A stretch of 18,631 nucleotides of DNA from DASYUM01 sp036001225 (GTDB lineage Bacteria > Methylomirabilota > Methylomirabilia > Rokubacteriales > DASRDR01). Within the stretch, counting starts at the first letter, position 1, and the number at the start of each line of letters is the position of its first letter. Position numbers and translations under genes: made by a program. The stretch spans positions 1 through 18,631 of the forward strand of contig DASYUM010000006.1 of NCBI GenBank assembly GCA_036001225.1. The letters run 5' to 3'. Positions 1 through 6,334 of this stretch are shown here, piece after piece. Below the pieces are notes generated by a model. It saw only the letters and a list, made by a program, of their open reading frames with translations, had not been told where the DNA came from and did not search any database.

Positions 1-349
1 GTCGCAAGGGCTTCACCAGATAGGCCATCGTCCCGGCCAGCCGCGCCCGCTGGACGAGACTGCTCTCGGCGCGGCTGGTGGTGAGGACGATCGGGCACGG
101 CGCCCGCCGCATGATCTCCCCGGCCAGCTCGACGCCGTCGCGATCGGGGAGCCCGACGGCCAGCATCACCGCATCGGGGCGGAGGCGTTCGACCAGCTCC
201 ACTCCTGCCGCGGCGGTGTCGGCTTCGGCGACCACGCTGCCGCCGAGCGTGGTGATCGTCGCTCGCACCAGGGCCCGTGACCGAGCGTGGTCGTCGATGA
301 CCACGATCCGCCACCGGGGCTCGATCGCGACCGCCCCTCTACCGTCCAA
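1..349 (-). CDS. Response regulator with degenerate receiver domain (possible ANTAR-type antiterminator), 3' end missing
   Basis: The reverse strand reads as a CheY-like receiver: an acidic pair after the first strand (IVVIDDHARSR, residues 15-25), a fourth-strand Thr (LTTS, about 90), and a Lys in YLVKPL near residue 113. At the usual phosphoacceptor position the sequence is VMLAVGLPDRDG, with Ala64 in place of Asp, so phosphorylation at the normal site is not expected. The only suitable start is TTG at 349, overlapping the 3' end of the small upstream gene; no ATG or GTG lies upstream in frame. The C-terminal half is beyond base 1, so the output domain is unseen. The MAYLVKPL ending and the position at the end of an amt-glnB operon fit AmiR/NasT-type (ANTAR) regulators, whose receivers are sometimes pseudo-receivers, as in AmiR. 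The receiver fold is well supported; ANTAR is inference. Confidence 0.8.
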   Translation of the reverse strand, partial: MDGRGAVAIEPRWRIVVIDDHARSRALVRATITTLGGSVVAEADTAAAGVELVERLRPDAVMLAVGLPDRDGVELAGEIMRRAPCPIVLTTSRAESSLVQRARLAGTMAYLVKPLR

Positions 350-533
350 GCGTGAGCAGGCCCAGCGCGATGGCGGACGTCGCCACCACCGCGACGACGT
401 AACCGATGACCACCCGCAGCAATGCCCGGCCCTCGTCCGCGAGATTCCCGGCGCCGCTCGCGGTCGAGGGATGCGGACGGGGCGGCTGCCACCGGGCGGG
501 GTCGAATCCGCGGTCTCTCCAGGGGCCTCCCAT
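339..533 (-). CDS. Small single-pass membrane protein, unknown function
   Basis: This 64-residue protein starts at ATG 533 behind a good ribosome binding site (GGAGG, about nine bases upstream) and begins 19 bases after the glnB stop. The first 35 residues are polar and rich in Pro, Arg and Trp. Residues about 37-62 form one long hydrophobic helix (VVIGYVVAVVATSAIALGLL), and the protein ends two residues later. It overlaps the TTG start of the following response regulator, which suggests translational coupling. I recognise no family. Its place between PII and a regulator suggests a role in, or simple co-expression with, ammonium sensing. That it is a real gene rests on the ribosome binding site, operon fit and clean transmembrane segment. 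Confidence 0.6.
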   Translation of the reverse strand: MGGPWRDRGFDPARWQPPRPHPSTASGAGNLADEGRALLRVVIGYVVAVVATSAIALGLLTLGR

Positions 534-552
534 GGTGCTCGCCTCCGCTGCC

Positions 553-891
553 CTACAGCGCGTCTTGGTCCCGCTCGCCGGTCCGGACTCGCACGGCCGT
601 CTCGACCGACGCGACGAAGACCTTCCCGTCACCGATGGCGCCGGTCTTCGCCGCCGACGTGATGGCGGCGATGGCCTTGCCGACCAGCTCCTCCGGGATC
701 ACCACCTCGACCTTGACCTTGGGCAGGAAGTCGATGGAGTACTCCGAGCCCCGATAGAGCTCGGTATGGCCCTTCTGCCGGCCGAAGCCGCGGACCTCCG
801 AGACCGTCATGCCGATGATCCCGATCTCGGTCAGGGCCTCCTTCACCTCGTCCAGCTTGAACGGCTTGATGACCGCCTCCAGCTTCTTCAT
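553..891 (-). CDS. glnB: Nitrogen regulatory protein PII
   Basis: A 112-residue PII protein, the normal family length. It has the N-terminal MKKLEAVIKPFKL strand and the T-loop stretch FGRQKGHTELYRGSEY. Tyr51 is the uridylylation site in proteobacterial homologues. The second signature, KTGAIGDGKVFV, and the C-terminal RVRTGER are also present. PII trimers bind ATP/ADP and 2-oxoglutarate and, when encoded next to amt, typically dock on the cytoplasmic face of the transporter to block it when nitrogen is plentiful. The N-terminus looks GlnB-like while the gene context is that of glnK, so either name could apply. The ATG at 891 follows AGGAGAGG, 12 bases after the amt stop. Confidence 0.96.
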   Translation of the reverse strand: MKKLEAVIKPFKLDEVKEALTEIGIIGMTVSEVRGFGRQKGHTELYRGSEYSIDFLPKVKVEVVIPEELVGKAIAAITSAAKTGAIGDGKVFVASVETAVRVRTGERDQDAL

Positions 892-903
892 CGCGTCCTC
901 TCC

Positions 904-2604
904 TCACCGGCCGGGCTCGGACACGATCAGCCCGGCGGGAACCGGATGCGGCCGGAGGCCCCCGGCCGTGGTGAGTCCGCGGACGACCGGACTCGGTCCC
1001 TGGATCTCCGGGTAGCCGTGGACGCCCATCTCGGGCACGTCCAGCCCTTCCAGCTCGACCTCGGGCGAGACGCGCATCCCCATGAGCGCGTCCACGATCC
1101 GGAAGAACACCCACGAGAGGGCGAAGATGAAGACGACGTTCGTCGCGGTTCCGATGATCTGGGCCAGGAGTTGGCTCGGATCGCCGTACAGCAGGCCCTT
1201 CACCGTGCCCGGCACGCTGTTCCACCCGTCCCCGTAGGTGCCGTCCGCGAAGAGCCCCAGGCTCAGGACCCCCCAGGCCCCGCAACTGCCGTGCACCGAC
1301 ACCGCGCCCACCGGGTCGTCGACCTTCATGGTCTGCTCCACGAAGAAGACGCTCCAGCAGACGAGGATGCCGGCGACCGCGCCGATGACGAAGGCCCAGA
1401 AGCTCGACACGAACGCGCACGGCGCGGTGATCGCGACGAGGCCGGCCAGCAGGCCGTTGGCCGCCATGCTGGGGTCGGGCTTGCCGAAGCGGAACCACAT
1501 GTACAACATGGCCACGATCGCCCCCGACGCCGAGGCCAGCATCGTGTTGACCGCGACGACGGCGATGCGAAGGTCGGTGCCGGCCAGGGTGCTGCCCGGG
1601 TTGAAGCCGAACCAGCCGAAGGCGAGGATGAACGTCCCCAGGATGGCCATCGGGATGTTGTGGCCCGGTATCGCGTTCGGCGTGCCGTCCTTGTTGAACT
1701 TCCCGATGCGAGGCCCCAGCACCATGGCGCCGGCGAGCGCGGTCACCCCACCCACCATGTGGACCACCGAGGAGCCGGCGAAGTCCACGTGCCCGTGGCC
1801 GAGGCCGAAGTTCTTGCCGAGCTGCGAGAGCCAGCCGCCGCCCCACACCCAGTTCGCGTAGAGCGGGTAGGAGATCATCGAGATGAAGAAGCCGAACACG
1901 ACGAAGGCGGAGAACTTCCACCGCTCGGCCATCGCGCCGGTGGGGATCGTGGCCGCCGTGTCCATGAACACCATCTGGAAGAGGAACAGGGCGAACACGG
2001 CCACGTCGTAGGTCGAGCCGGCCAGGAAGAAACCCTTCGTCCCGAACAGGCCGAACTCCTTGCCGAACAGGCTGATCGCGAATTCGCCGTCCAGCAGTCC
2101 GGTGCCGCCCATCGTCGCGATGGGGCCGAGGCCGCCCATCTGGAGCGCGAAGCCCATGATCCAGTAGCCGGTCATCCCGATCGCGTACACCATGAAGTTC
2201 ATCATCATGGTGTGGGCGACGTTCTTGGCCCGCGTGAACCCGGTCTCGACGAGCGCGAAGCCGGCCTGCATGAACATGACCAGGAAGCCGGTGAGGAGGG
2301 TCCACGTCAGGTTGATCGACACCTTGTTGTGGCCGACAGCTTCCGCGACCTCGACCAGCGTCGGCTTGCCGGCCTCTTTGGCCGGCACGTCCGCGATCGT
2401 TCCCGTCGCCGCCCCCGCCGGATCCGGCCTGGAGGGCGCGGGCGCCGGCGCGGCGGCGGCCGCGGGTTGTTCGGTCAGCTTGTCCTGGGCTCGGGCCCCG
2501 CCGATCACCGCGAGCGCGCATCCCACCACGAGCGCCACCCCGGCCCACATGGCGCCCCGTCGCGCCCTGGTGAACCCCGTGACCTTCGGCCCCGTGACCC
2601 GCAT
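904..2604 (-). CDS. amt: Ammonium transporter Amt
   Basis: A 566-residue inner-membrane ammonium channel of the Amt/Mep/Rh family. The twin pore histidines are His282 (in SSVVHMVGG) and His438 (in SVHGSCGAWG). Other family stretches are FVMQ-like segments around 105-125, TIPTGAMAERWKF (219-231) and FGWFGFNPGSTL (329-340). I chose ATG 2604 over a farther upstream in-frame start because AGGGAGGTG lies just before it and because the protein then begins with an Arg-rich signal peptide ending near ARAQ (residue 40). A low-complexity Ala/Pro linker (48-65) and about 30 further residues precede the first transporter helix, making it longer than the roughly 400-residue core. First gene of the operon with glnB; the upstream leader appears to control it. 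Confidence 0.96.
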   Translation of the reverse strand: MRVTGPKVTGFTRARRGAMWAGVALVVGCALAVIGGARAQDKLTEQPAAAAAPAPAPSRPDPAGAATGTIADVPAKEAGKPTLVEVAEAVGHNKVSINLTWTLLTGFLVMFMQAGFALVETGFTRAKNVAHTMMMNFMVYAIGMTGYWIMGFALQMGGLGPIATMGGTGLLDGEFAISLFGKEFGLFGTKGFFLAGSTYDVAVFALFLFQMVFMDTAATIPTGAMAERWKFSAFVVFGFFISMISYPLYANWVWGGGWLSQLGKNFGLGHGHVDFAGSSVVHMVGGVTALAGAMVLGPRIGKFNKDGTPNAIPGHNIPMAILGTFILAFGWFGFNPGSTLAGTDLRIAVVAVNTMLASASGAIVAMLYMWFRFGKPDPSMAANGLLAGLVAITAPCAFVSSFWAFVIGAVAGILVCWSVFFVEQTMKVDDPVGAVSVHGSCGAWGVLSLGLFADGTYGDGWNSVPGTVKGLLYGDPSQLLAQIIGTATNVVFIFALSWVFFRIVDALMGMRVSPEVELEGLDVPEMGVHGYPEIQGPSPVVRGLTTAGGLRPHPVPAGLIVSEPGR

Positions 2605-2643
2605 GCGAACACCTCCCTGGATCGCGCCCACCGGTGGTCCGGC

Positions 2644-2678
2644 AAAAACGCCAACGGCGCCACCGAGTGGCGCCGTTG
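2644..2678 (-). terminator. Intrinsic terminator in the amt leader (putative attenuator)
   Basis: Read on the minus strand, a perfect 12-bp stem (arms at 2667-2678 and 2652-2663, CAACGGCGCCAC pairing with GTGGCGCCGTTG) with a 3-base loop is followed after three bases by TTTTT (2644-2648). It lies 40 bases before the amt start codon, upstream rather than downstream of the gene, so it would act as an attenuator. Its 5' arm overlaps the hexaloop hairpin at 2668-2681, making the two structures mutually exclusive. Confidence 0.7.
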
Positions 2679-2681
2679 CCA
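2668..2681 (-). promoter_or_regulatory. Candidate ANTAR P2 hexaloop hairpin overlapping the terminator
   Basis: The minus strand folds as TGGC-[AACGGC]-GCCA: a 4-bp stem with a six-base loop that has A at loop position 1 and G at position 4. Known ANTAR target RNAs carry hexaloops with these two bases, and the second hairpin characteristically shares sequence with the terminator's 5' arm, as here. The stem is short and the assignment is inference from layout. Confidence 0.5.
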
Positions 2682-2689
2682 ACGAACCT

Positions 2690-2709
2690 CGCGAGCCCTC
2701 ACGCTCGCG
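2690..2709 (-). promoter_or_regulatory. Candidate ANTAR P1 hairpin with six-base loop
   Basis: On the minus strand CGCGAGC-[GTGAGG]-GCTCGCG is a perfect 7-bp stem with a hexaloop, 8 bases before the second hairpin. In this register the loop lacks the A1/G4 pattern. An alternative fold at 2690-2703, CGTG-[AGGGCT]-CGCG with one G-U pair, restores A1 and G4 but is weaker. Which one forms cannot be decided by eye. Confidence 0.45.
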
Positions 2710-2723
2710 TCGCGTCGACGGGG

Positions 2724-2739
2724 TGCAAGGGGTGTGCCG
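2724..2739 (-). promoter_or_regulatory. Sigma-54-like promoter (-24/-12) for amt
   Basis: The minus strand reads CGGCACACCCCTTGCA: GG and GC separated by exactly 10 bases, close to the consensus TGGCAC-N5-TTGCA with the first base differing. The predicted start, about 12 bases downstream near 2713, falls just before the first leader hairpin. amt-glnK operons are commonly sigma-54/NtrC dependent. No experiment supports this site. Confidence 0.55.
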
Positions 2740-2788
2740 CGCGGGTGAGCGGATCACGCGCGAAGCGAACCCCGTGACGATGAGGACT

Positions 2789-2806
2789 TACCGGCGCGCG
2801 CCGGTA
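2789..2806. repeat. 18-bp perfect palindrome upstream of amt promoter
   Basis: TACCGGCGCGCGCCGGTA is a perfect inverted repeat lying about 75-95 bases upstream of the predicted amt start. It could be a binding site for an activator of the sigma-54 promoter; it does not match the NtrC consensus, and no T-tract follows it, so it is not a standard terminator. Confidence 0.45.
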
Positions 2807-2835
2807 CCGCGTCGTGATCAGGGTGGCGCGTTCAG

Positions 2836-2849
2836 AGGCAGCGCTGCCT
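2836..2849. repeat. 14-bp perfect palindrome between arsC and amt
   Basis: AGGCAGCGCTGCCT is a perfect inverted repeat 40 bases downstream of the arsC stop and about 125-135 bases upstream of the predicted amt transcription start. It may be an activator site or part of the arsC 3' end. There is no T-run after it on either strand. Confidence 0.4.
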
Positions 2850-2888
2850 AACCGGTGGGCAACGGAGGCGGGGGCCGCGCGGGCGCGG

Positions 2889-3302
2889 TCAGGCCGGCCG
2901 CGACGCGGCCCAGCCCTGGTCGGCGAGGAGCCGCTCGACGCGGCGGCGCACCTCGTCACGGATCGCCCGCACGCGGGCCAGCGGCTGGCCCTTCGGATCC
3001 TCGACCGGCCAGTCCTCGCGGTGAGCGCCGGGCACGACCGGGCAGGCCTCGCCACAGCCCATCGTCACGAGCCACTGAGCCCCGGCCGCCAGCTCGGGCG
3101 TGAGCCGCCGGGGCACGGCGCTGTCCAGATCGATGCCGGCCTCGCGCATCACCGTCAGCACTTCGGGGTGCACCCGGTCGGCCGGCTCGGTCCCGGCCGA
3201 GAGGGCGCGGGCCCTGGCCGGATCCGCCAGCGCGGCGAAGAAGGCCGCCGCCATCTGGGAGCGGCCGGCGTTGTGGGTGCAGGCGAACAGTACCGTCTTC
3301 AT
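2889..3302 (-). CDS. arsC: Arsenate reductase, thioredoxin-coupled (LMW phosphatase fold)
   Basis: A 137-residue protein with the CX5R phosphatase loop at the N-terminus (CTHNAGRS, Cys8 to Arg14), the LSAGTEP strand, and a second redox segment VTMGCGEACP with Cys83 and Cys87. Asp102 in EDPKG matches the general-acid aspartate of the family. These enzymes reduce arsenate to arsenite in the cytoplasm through a cysteine relay, with electrons from thioredoxin. The ATG at 3302 follows GGGGAG. The frame stays open upstream into a broken aquaporin fragment. The neighbouring phoBR genes are a common setting because arsenate enters through phosphate transporters. No arsR or arsenite pump gene is seen in this window. 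Confidence 0.93.
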   Translation of the reverse strand: MKTVLFACTHNAGRSQMAAAFFAALADPARARALSAGTEPADRVHPEVLTVMREAGIDLDSAVPRRLTPELAAGAQWLVTMGCGEACPVVPGAHREDWPVEDPKGQPLARVRAIRDEVRRRVERLLADQGWAASRPA

Positions 3303-3475
3303 TTCTGCTCCCCTTCCTGAGGTCAGGATGAGCGCGACCAGAGCCGCCCCTGTAGCGGCCGTATTGGCGAGCAGGGCAAGGGCCAGGTTCCCCCCGGCCC
3401 CATGATCCCGGAGCCGACTACCGCGGCCAAGAGGAACGCCGTACCGACCGCCTCCCCGACGATGCGACGCGCCAT
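3303..3475 (-). pseudogene. Truncated, frameshifted aquaporin (MIP/GlpF family) fragment
   Basis: ATG at 3475 opens a frame reading MARRIVGEAVGTAFLLAAVV then GSGIM, the first helix of bacterial MIP channels of the arsenic-operon type (AqpS-like). At about 3399, in a run of C and G, the frame is lost. The adjacent frame continues with AGGNLALALLANTAATGAAL and VALILTSG, the next family segment. The protein then ends at the arsC start, so the pore NPA motifs and about three quarters of the channel are missing. The second frame is continuous with arsC through GRGAEM. Aquaporin genes next to arsC are known, and arsenite can exit through such channels. The homopolymer makes an assembly error possible for the shift but not for the truncation. 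Confidence 0.7.
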
Positions 3476-3532
3476 GTCTGATGCGCTCCCCTGACTCTTC
3501 ACGCCCGGAGACCAGCGCGCGGGAACCCGGCG

Positions 3533-5380
3533 TCAGCTTGCGGCGCGATCCGGCACCGCCGGGAGAGTGAAGCGGACGATGGTACCTTTCCCCAGCTCGC
3601 TCTCGATGCGCAGCTCGCCGCCGTGGACCTGGACCAGGTGCTTGACGATGGCCAGGCCGAGGCCGGTTCCGCCGAGGGCCCGGGAGCGCGCCTTGTCCAC
3701 TCGGTAGAACCGCTCCGTGATGCGCGGCAAGTCGGTCGAGGGAATCCCGATCCCGGTGTCCCGGACGCTGATCTCGACGGCGTCGGCCGCCCGGGCCGCG
3801 CTCAGCGTGATCTGTCCCCCCGCGGGCGTGTACTTCACGGCGTTGTCCACCAAGTTCACCAGGATCTGAGCGACCCGGTCCGGATCGGCCTCGGCGTGGA
3901 GGCCGGTCGGTACGGTGTTGACCAGGCGGAGCTGCTTCGGGGCCGCCTGACCTTCGAACATGGCGGCGACGGCACCGGCGGTCTCCCGCAGCAAGACCGG
4001 CCTGACCTCGAGGACGATCTTCCCGGTCTCGACGTCCGAGAGCTGGAGCAGATCGTCCACCAGCCGGCCGAGGCGCTCGGCGTGGGTGTGCGCGGTCTCG
4101 AGGAAGGGCCGGGCGTGGGCTTCCTCGAGGGCGCCGTCGAGGAGGGTTTCCAGGTACCCCTTGATGGCGGTGAGCGGCGTCCGCAGCTCGTGGGAGACGT
4201 TGGCGACGAACTCGGCCCGCACGCGCTCGAGGCGCCGGAGCTCCGTGATGTCGTGGAGCACCAGCAGGGTGCCGGGGCCCTGATGCGGGAAGGGGACCGC
4301 CACCGCGTCCACATGAAGGATACGGTCGACCGGCGGCGGCAGCTCGATCTCGCGCCGGCACTCGTCGGGCGGGGCACCGGCCCGACAGGCGTCGACCAGG
4401 TCGAACAACGCCTTCTCGCGCACCACGTCGGCGAGCGGCCGCCCCGCCCCCGACGGGCCCCCGCCAGCGTCCGGCCGGGTCGGGAGTCCCAGGATCAAGC
4501 GCGCCGCGGGGTTCATGACGACGATCCGGCTCCGCTGATCGAGGGCGATGACGCCCTCCACCATCCGCTCGAGAATGGCGGTGATCTCGGCCCGCTGGCT
4601 CTCGAGCGCCTGCACCTTCTCTCGCAGCGCGTCGGCCATCCGGTTCAGCGCATGGCCGAGCTCGGCGACCTCGTCGCGGCCGTGGACCGGCACCCGGTGG
4701 TCGAGATCGCCGGCAGCCATCCGCTGGGCGGTCGCGCGCATCCGGCTGACGGGTCGGGTCACCCGGCGGGTCAGGAACAGGCCGATGCCGAGCGCGACCG
4801 CGATGGCGAGGACCGCCCCCAGCTCGACCGTTCGGCGGACCGCCGCTCGAGCCTTGACCACCTCGGTGAGCGGCACGGCCAGGCGAAGCACGCCCGGGGG
4901 CCGCCCCGGACTGTTCAGGGGGACGGCCACGTAGAGCATCTCCACGTCGAGCGTCCGGCTGCGCCGGACGTCGCTGCCGACCCCGCCGGCCAGCGCCGTC
5001 CGGACCTCGGGGCGCTGGGCATGGTTTTCCATCGTCTCCGGATCGCGCGCCGAGTCGGCGAGGACCGTCCCGTCGGGGGCCATGACGGTCACCCGGGTGG
5101 CGGCGATGGTCGCATACCGCTCGGCCAGCGCATGAAGCTCGGCCTCGAGGTCCGCCCCCCCGGTTGTCCCGACCGCCCGCAGCCCGTCTTCGACGAGGCG
5201 GGCGGAGGTCACCAGGCCGGCCTCCAGCTGCTCGACCGCGTGGCGCTCCAGGACGCGGGTCACGTAGAGGCCCATCACGGCCAGTCCGACCGTGATGACG
5301 GCAAGCAGGAGCAGGGTGAGTCGGAGCGCCAGACGGTGGCGGCGCTCACCGGCCACGGTCAGCCGCCTACCTTCGAACAA
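3533..5380 (-). CDS. phoR: PhoR-type sensor histidine kinase
   Basis: A 615-residue membrane sensor kinase. From the N-terminus it has a transmembrane helix (about 18-41), an extracytoplasmic sensor of roughly 145 residues, a second helix (about 187-204) and a HAMP linker (205-260). A PAS domain follows (265-380), then HisKA with phospho-acceptor His397 in SHELRTPLTAIKGYL. The ATPase has an N box (NLVDNAVKYTP, Asn513), DTGIGIP (541-547) and GGTGLGLAIVKHLV (570-583). The order HAMP-PAS-HisKA-HATPase and the upstream phoB identify it as PhoR-like. The extracytoplasmic domain is bigger than in E. coli PhoR, as in many other phyla. TTG 5380 is the longest start; GTG 5356, preceded by GGTAGG, is a good alternative. 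The ligand cannot be read from sequence. Confidence 0.9.
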   Translation of the reverse strand: MFEGRRLTVAGERRHRLALRLTLLLLAVITVGLAVMGLYVTRVLERHAVEQLEAGLVTSARLVEDGLRAVGTTGGADLEAELHALAERYATIAATRVTVMAPDGTVLADSARDPETMENHAQRPEVRTALAGGVGSDVRRSRTLDVEMLYVAVPLNSPGRPPGVLRLAVPLTEVVKARAAVRRTVELGAVLAIAVALGIGLFLTRRVTRPVSRMRATAQRMAAGDLDHRVPVHGRDEVAELGHALNRMADALREKVQALESQRAEITAILERMVEGVIALDQRSRIVVMNPAARLILGLPTRPDAGGGPSGAGRPLADVVREKALFDLVDACRAGAPPDECRREIELPPPVDRILHVDAVAVPFPHQGPGTLLVLHDITELRRLERVRAEFVANVSHELRTPLTAIKGYLETLLDGALEEAHARPFLETAHTHAERLGRLVDDLLQLSDVETGKIVLEVRPVLLRETAGAVAAMFEGQAAPKQLRLVNTVPTGLHAEADPDRVAQILVNLVDNAVKYTPAGGQITLSAARAADAVEISVRDTGIGIPSTDLPRITERFYRVDKARSRALGGTGLGLAIVKHLVQVHGGELRIESELGKGTIVRFTLPAVPDRAAS

Positions 5381-5521
5381 GACAGCGCAGCCTTGCCGCC
5401 ACTCGGCCCGGGCATAGCCCCGAGCAGCCCTAGGACGCAGGGCCGAGGCGTATGCCGCATACGTTGAGGCCGGCCGAGGCCCGAGGACGACGGGATGCGA
5501 CGGGGATCGGCCCGGGCAGAC

Positions 5522-6217
5522 TCAGCCCTCGCGGTCGAACCGGTAGCCCACGCCCTTGACGGTGACGACCCGCCGCGCCTCGGGCCCGAGCTTCTCCCGA
5601 AGCCGACGGATGTGGACGTCCACCGTTCGCGATTCCACCTCGGCGGCGTTCGCGTACCCCCAGACGCGATCGAGCAGCTGCTCGCGACCGAGGACGCGCC
5701 CCCCGGCCTCGAGGAGCGCCGAGAGGAGCCCGAACTCCTTGGCCGTCAGGTCAACCGGCGCCCCCGCCACCGTGACCTGGTGGCGCCCCTCGTCGACTTC
5801 GAGGGTGCCGAACCGTCGGGGCCCGCCCCCGACGCCCCGCTCCCCCTGGACTCGCCGGAGCACGGCCTTGATCCGCGCGATCAGCTCCCGGGGACTGAAC
5901 GGCTTGACCACGTAATCGTCGGCCCCGACCTCGAGACCGACCACTCGATCGACCTCGTCGGCGCGGGCGGTGAGCATGATGATGGGAAGGTGCGCGGTGG
6001 CCGAATCCCGGCGGAGCTGGCGGCAGACCTCGAAGCCGTCGAGGCCGGGGAGCATGAGATCGAGGATCAGGAGGTCGGGTCGCCGCTCCCGGACCAGGCG
6101 GAGCGCGGTGGGCCCATCACTCGCCGACAGACAGGCGAACCCGGCCTTCTCGGCGTGGTAGCGGACCAGCTCGACGATGTCCTTCTCGTCGTCGGTGACC
6201 AGGAGGGTGACCGGCAT
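5522..6217 (-). CDS. phoB: PhoB-type response regulator (OmpR family)
   Basis: 231 residues. The receiver domain occupies 1-120 with acidic Asp9/Asp10, phospho-acceptor Asp53 (ILDLMLPGLDG), Thr83 and Lys105 (YVVKPFSPREL). A C-terminal winged-helix DNA-binding domain follows, with TAKEFGLLSALLEAGGRV, the recognition helix stretch SRTVDVHIRRLREKLG and the wing VTVKGVGYRF. It should bind pho-box-like sites after phosphorylation by the kinase encoded next. The ATG at 6217 follows GGGGC. The 141-base gap to phoR is long for a two-component pair but contains no gene. The family is certain; that the regulon is phosphate is inferred from overall similarity and partner architecture. Confidence 0.93.
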   Translation of the reverse strand: MPVTLLVTDDEKDIVELVRYHAEKAGFACLSASDGPTALRLVRERRPDLLILDLMLPGLDGFEVCRQLRRDSATAHLPIIMLTARADEVDRVVGLEVGADDYVVKPFSPRELIARIKAVLRRVQGERGVGGGPRRFGTLEVDEGRHQVTVAGAPVDLTAKEFGLLSALLEAGGRVLGREQLLDRVWGYANAAEVESRTVDVHIRRLREKLGPEARRVVTVKGVGYRFDREG

Positions 6218-6291
6218 GGCTGCCCCAATTGTAGCCCCGCGGCCCGGCCAAGACTCGGATCCGGGGCCTCGGCCGGGCTGACGCAAAAGGC

Positions 6292-6322
6292 TTGACGACA
6301 CCTGGGGTCCGCCCCGTAAACT
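6292..6322 (+). promoter_or_regulatory. Candidate sigma-70 promoter for the stand-alone receiver gene
   Basis: TTGACG at 6292-6297 and GTAAAC/TAAACT at 6316-6322 are separated by 18 or 19 bases. The expected start near 6329 is only about six bases before the ATG at 6335, so the mRNA would be nearly leaderless, consistent with the lack of a ribosome binding site there. Confidence 0.45.
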
Positions 6323-6334
6323 GAGAACACGCTC

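Noticed and set aside
406..2748. Very long open frame on the plus strand opposite amt and glnB
   Set aside because: Composition is rich in His, Arg, Asp and Gly with no domain; it is the antisense reading of GC-rich genes that have clear family motifs on the minus strand.
2889..4361. ArsC as the C-terminus of a 490-residue protein starting inside phoR
   Set aside because: The upstream part is the wrong frame of phoR; only the last 137 codons, with their own ribosome binding site, are arsC. The aquaporin piece directly upstream is treated as a pseudogene.
5449..5463. CGTATG-CCG-CATACG inverted repeat between phoB and phoR
   Set aside because: Only a 6-bp stem and no T-tract; too small to call a terminator, and no known binding site matches.
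3623..5467. 600-codon open frame opposite phoR
   Set aside because: Low-complexity antisense of a well-supported histidine kinase; no motif or ribosome binding site.
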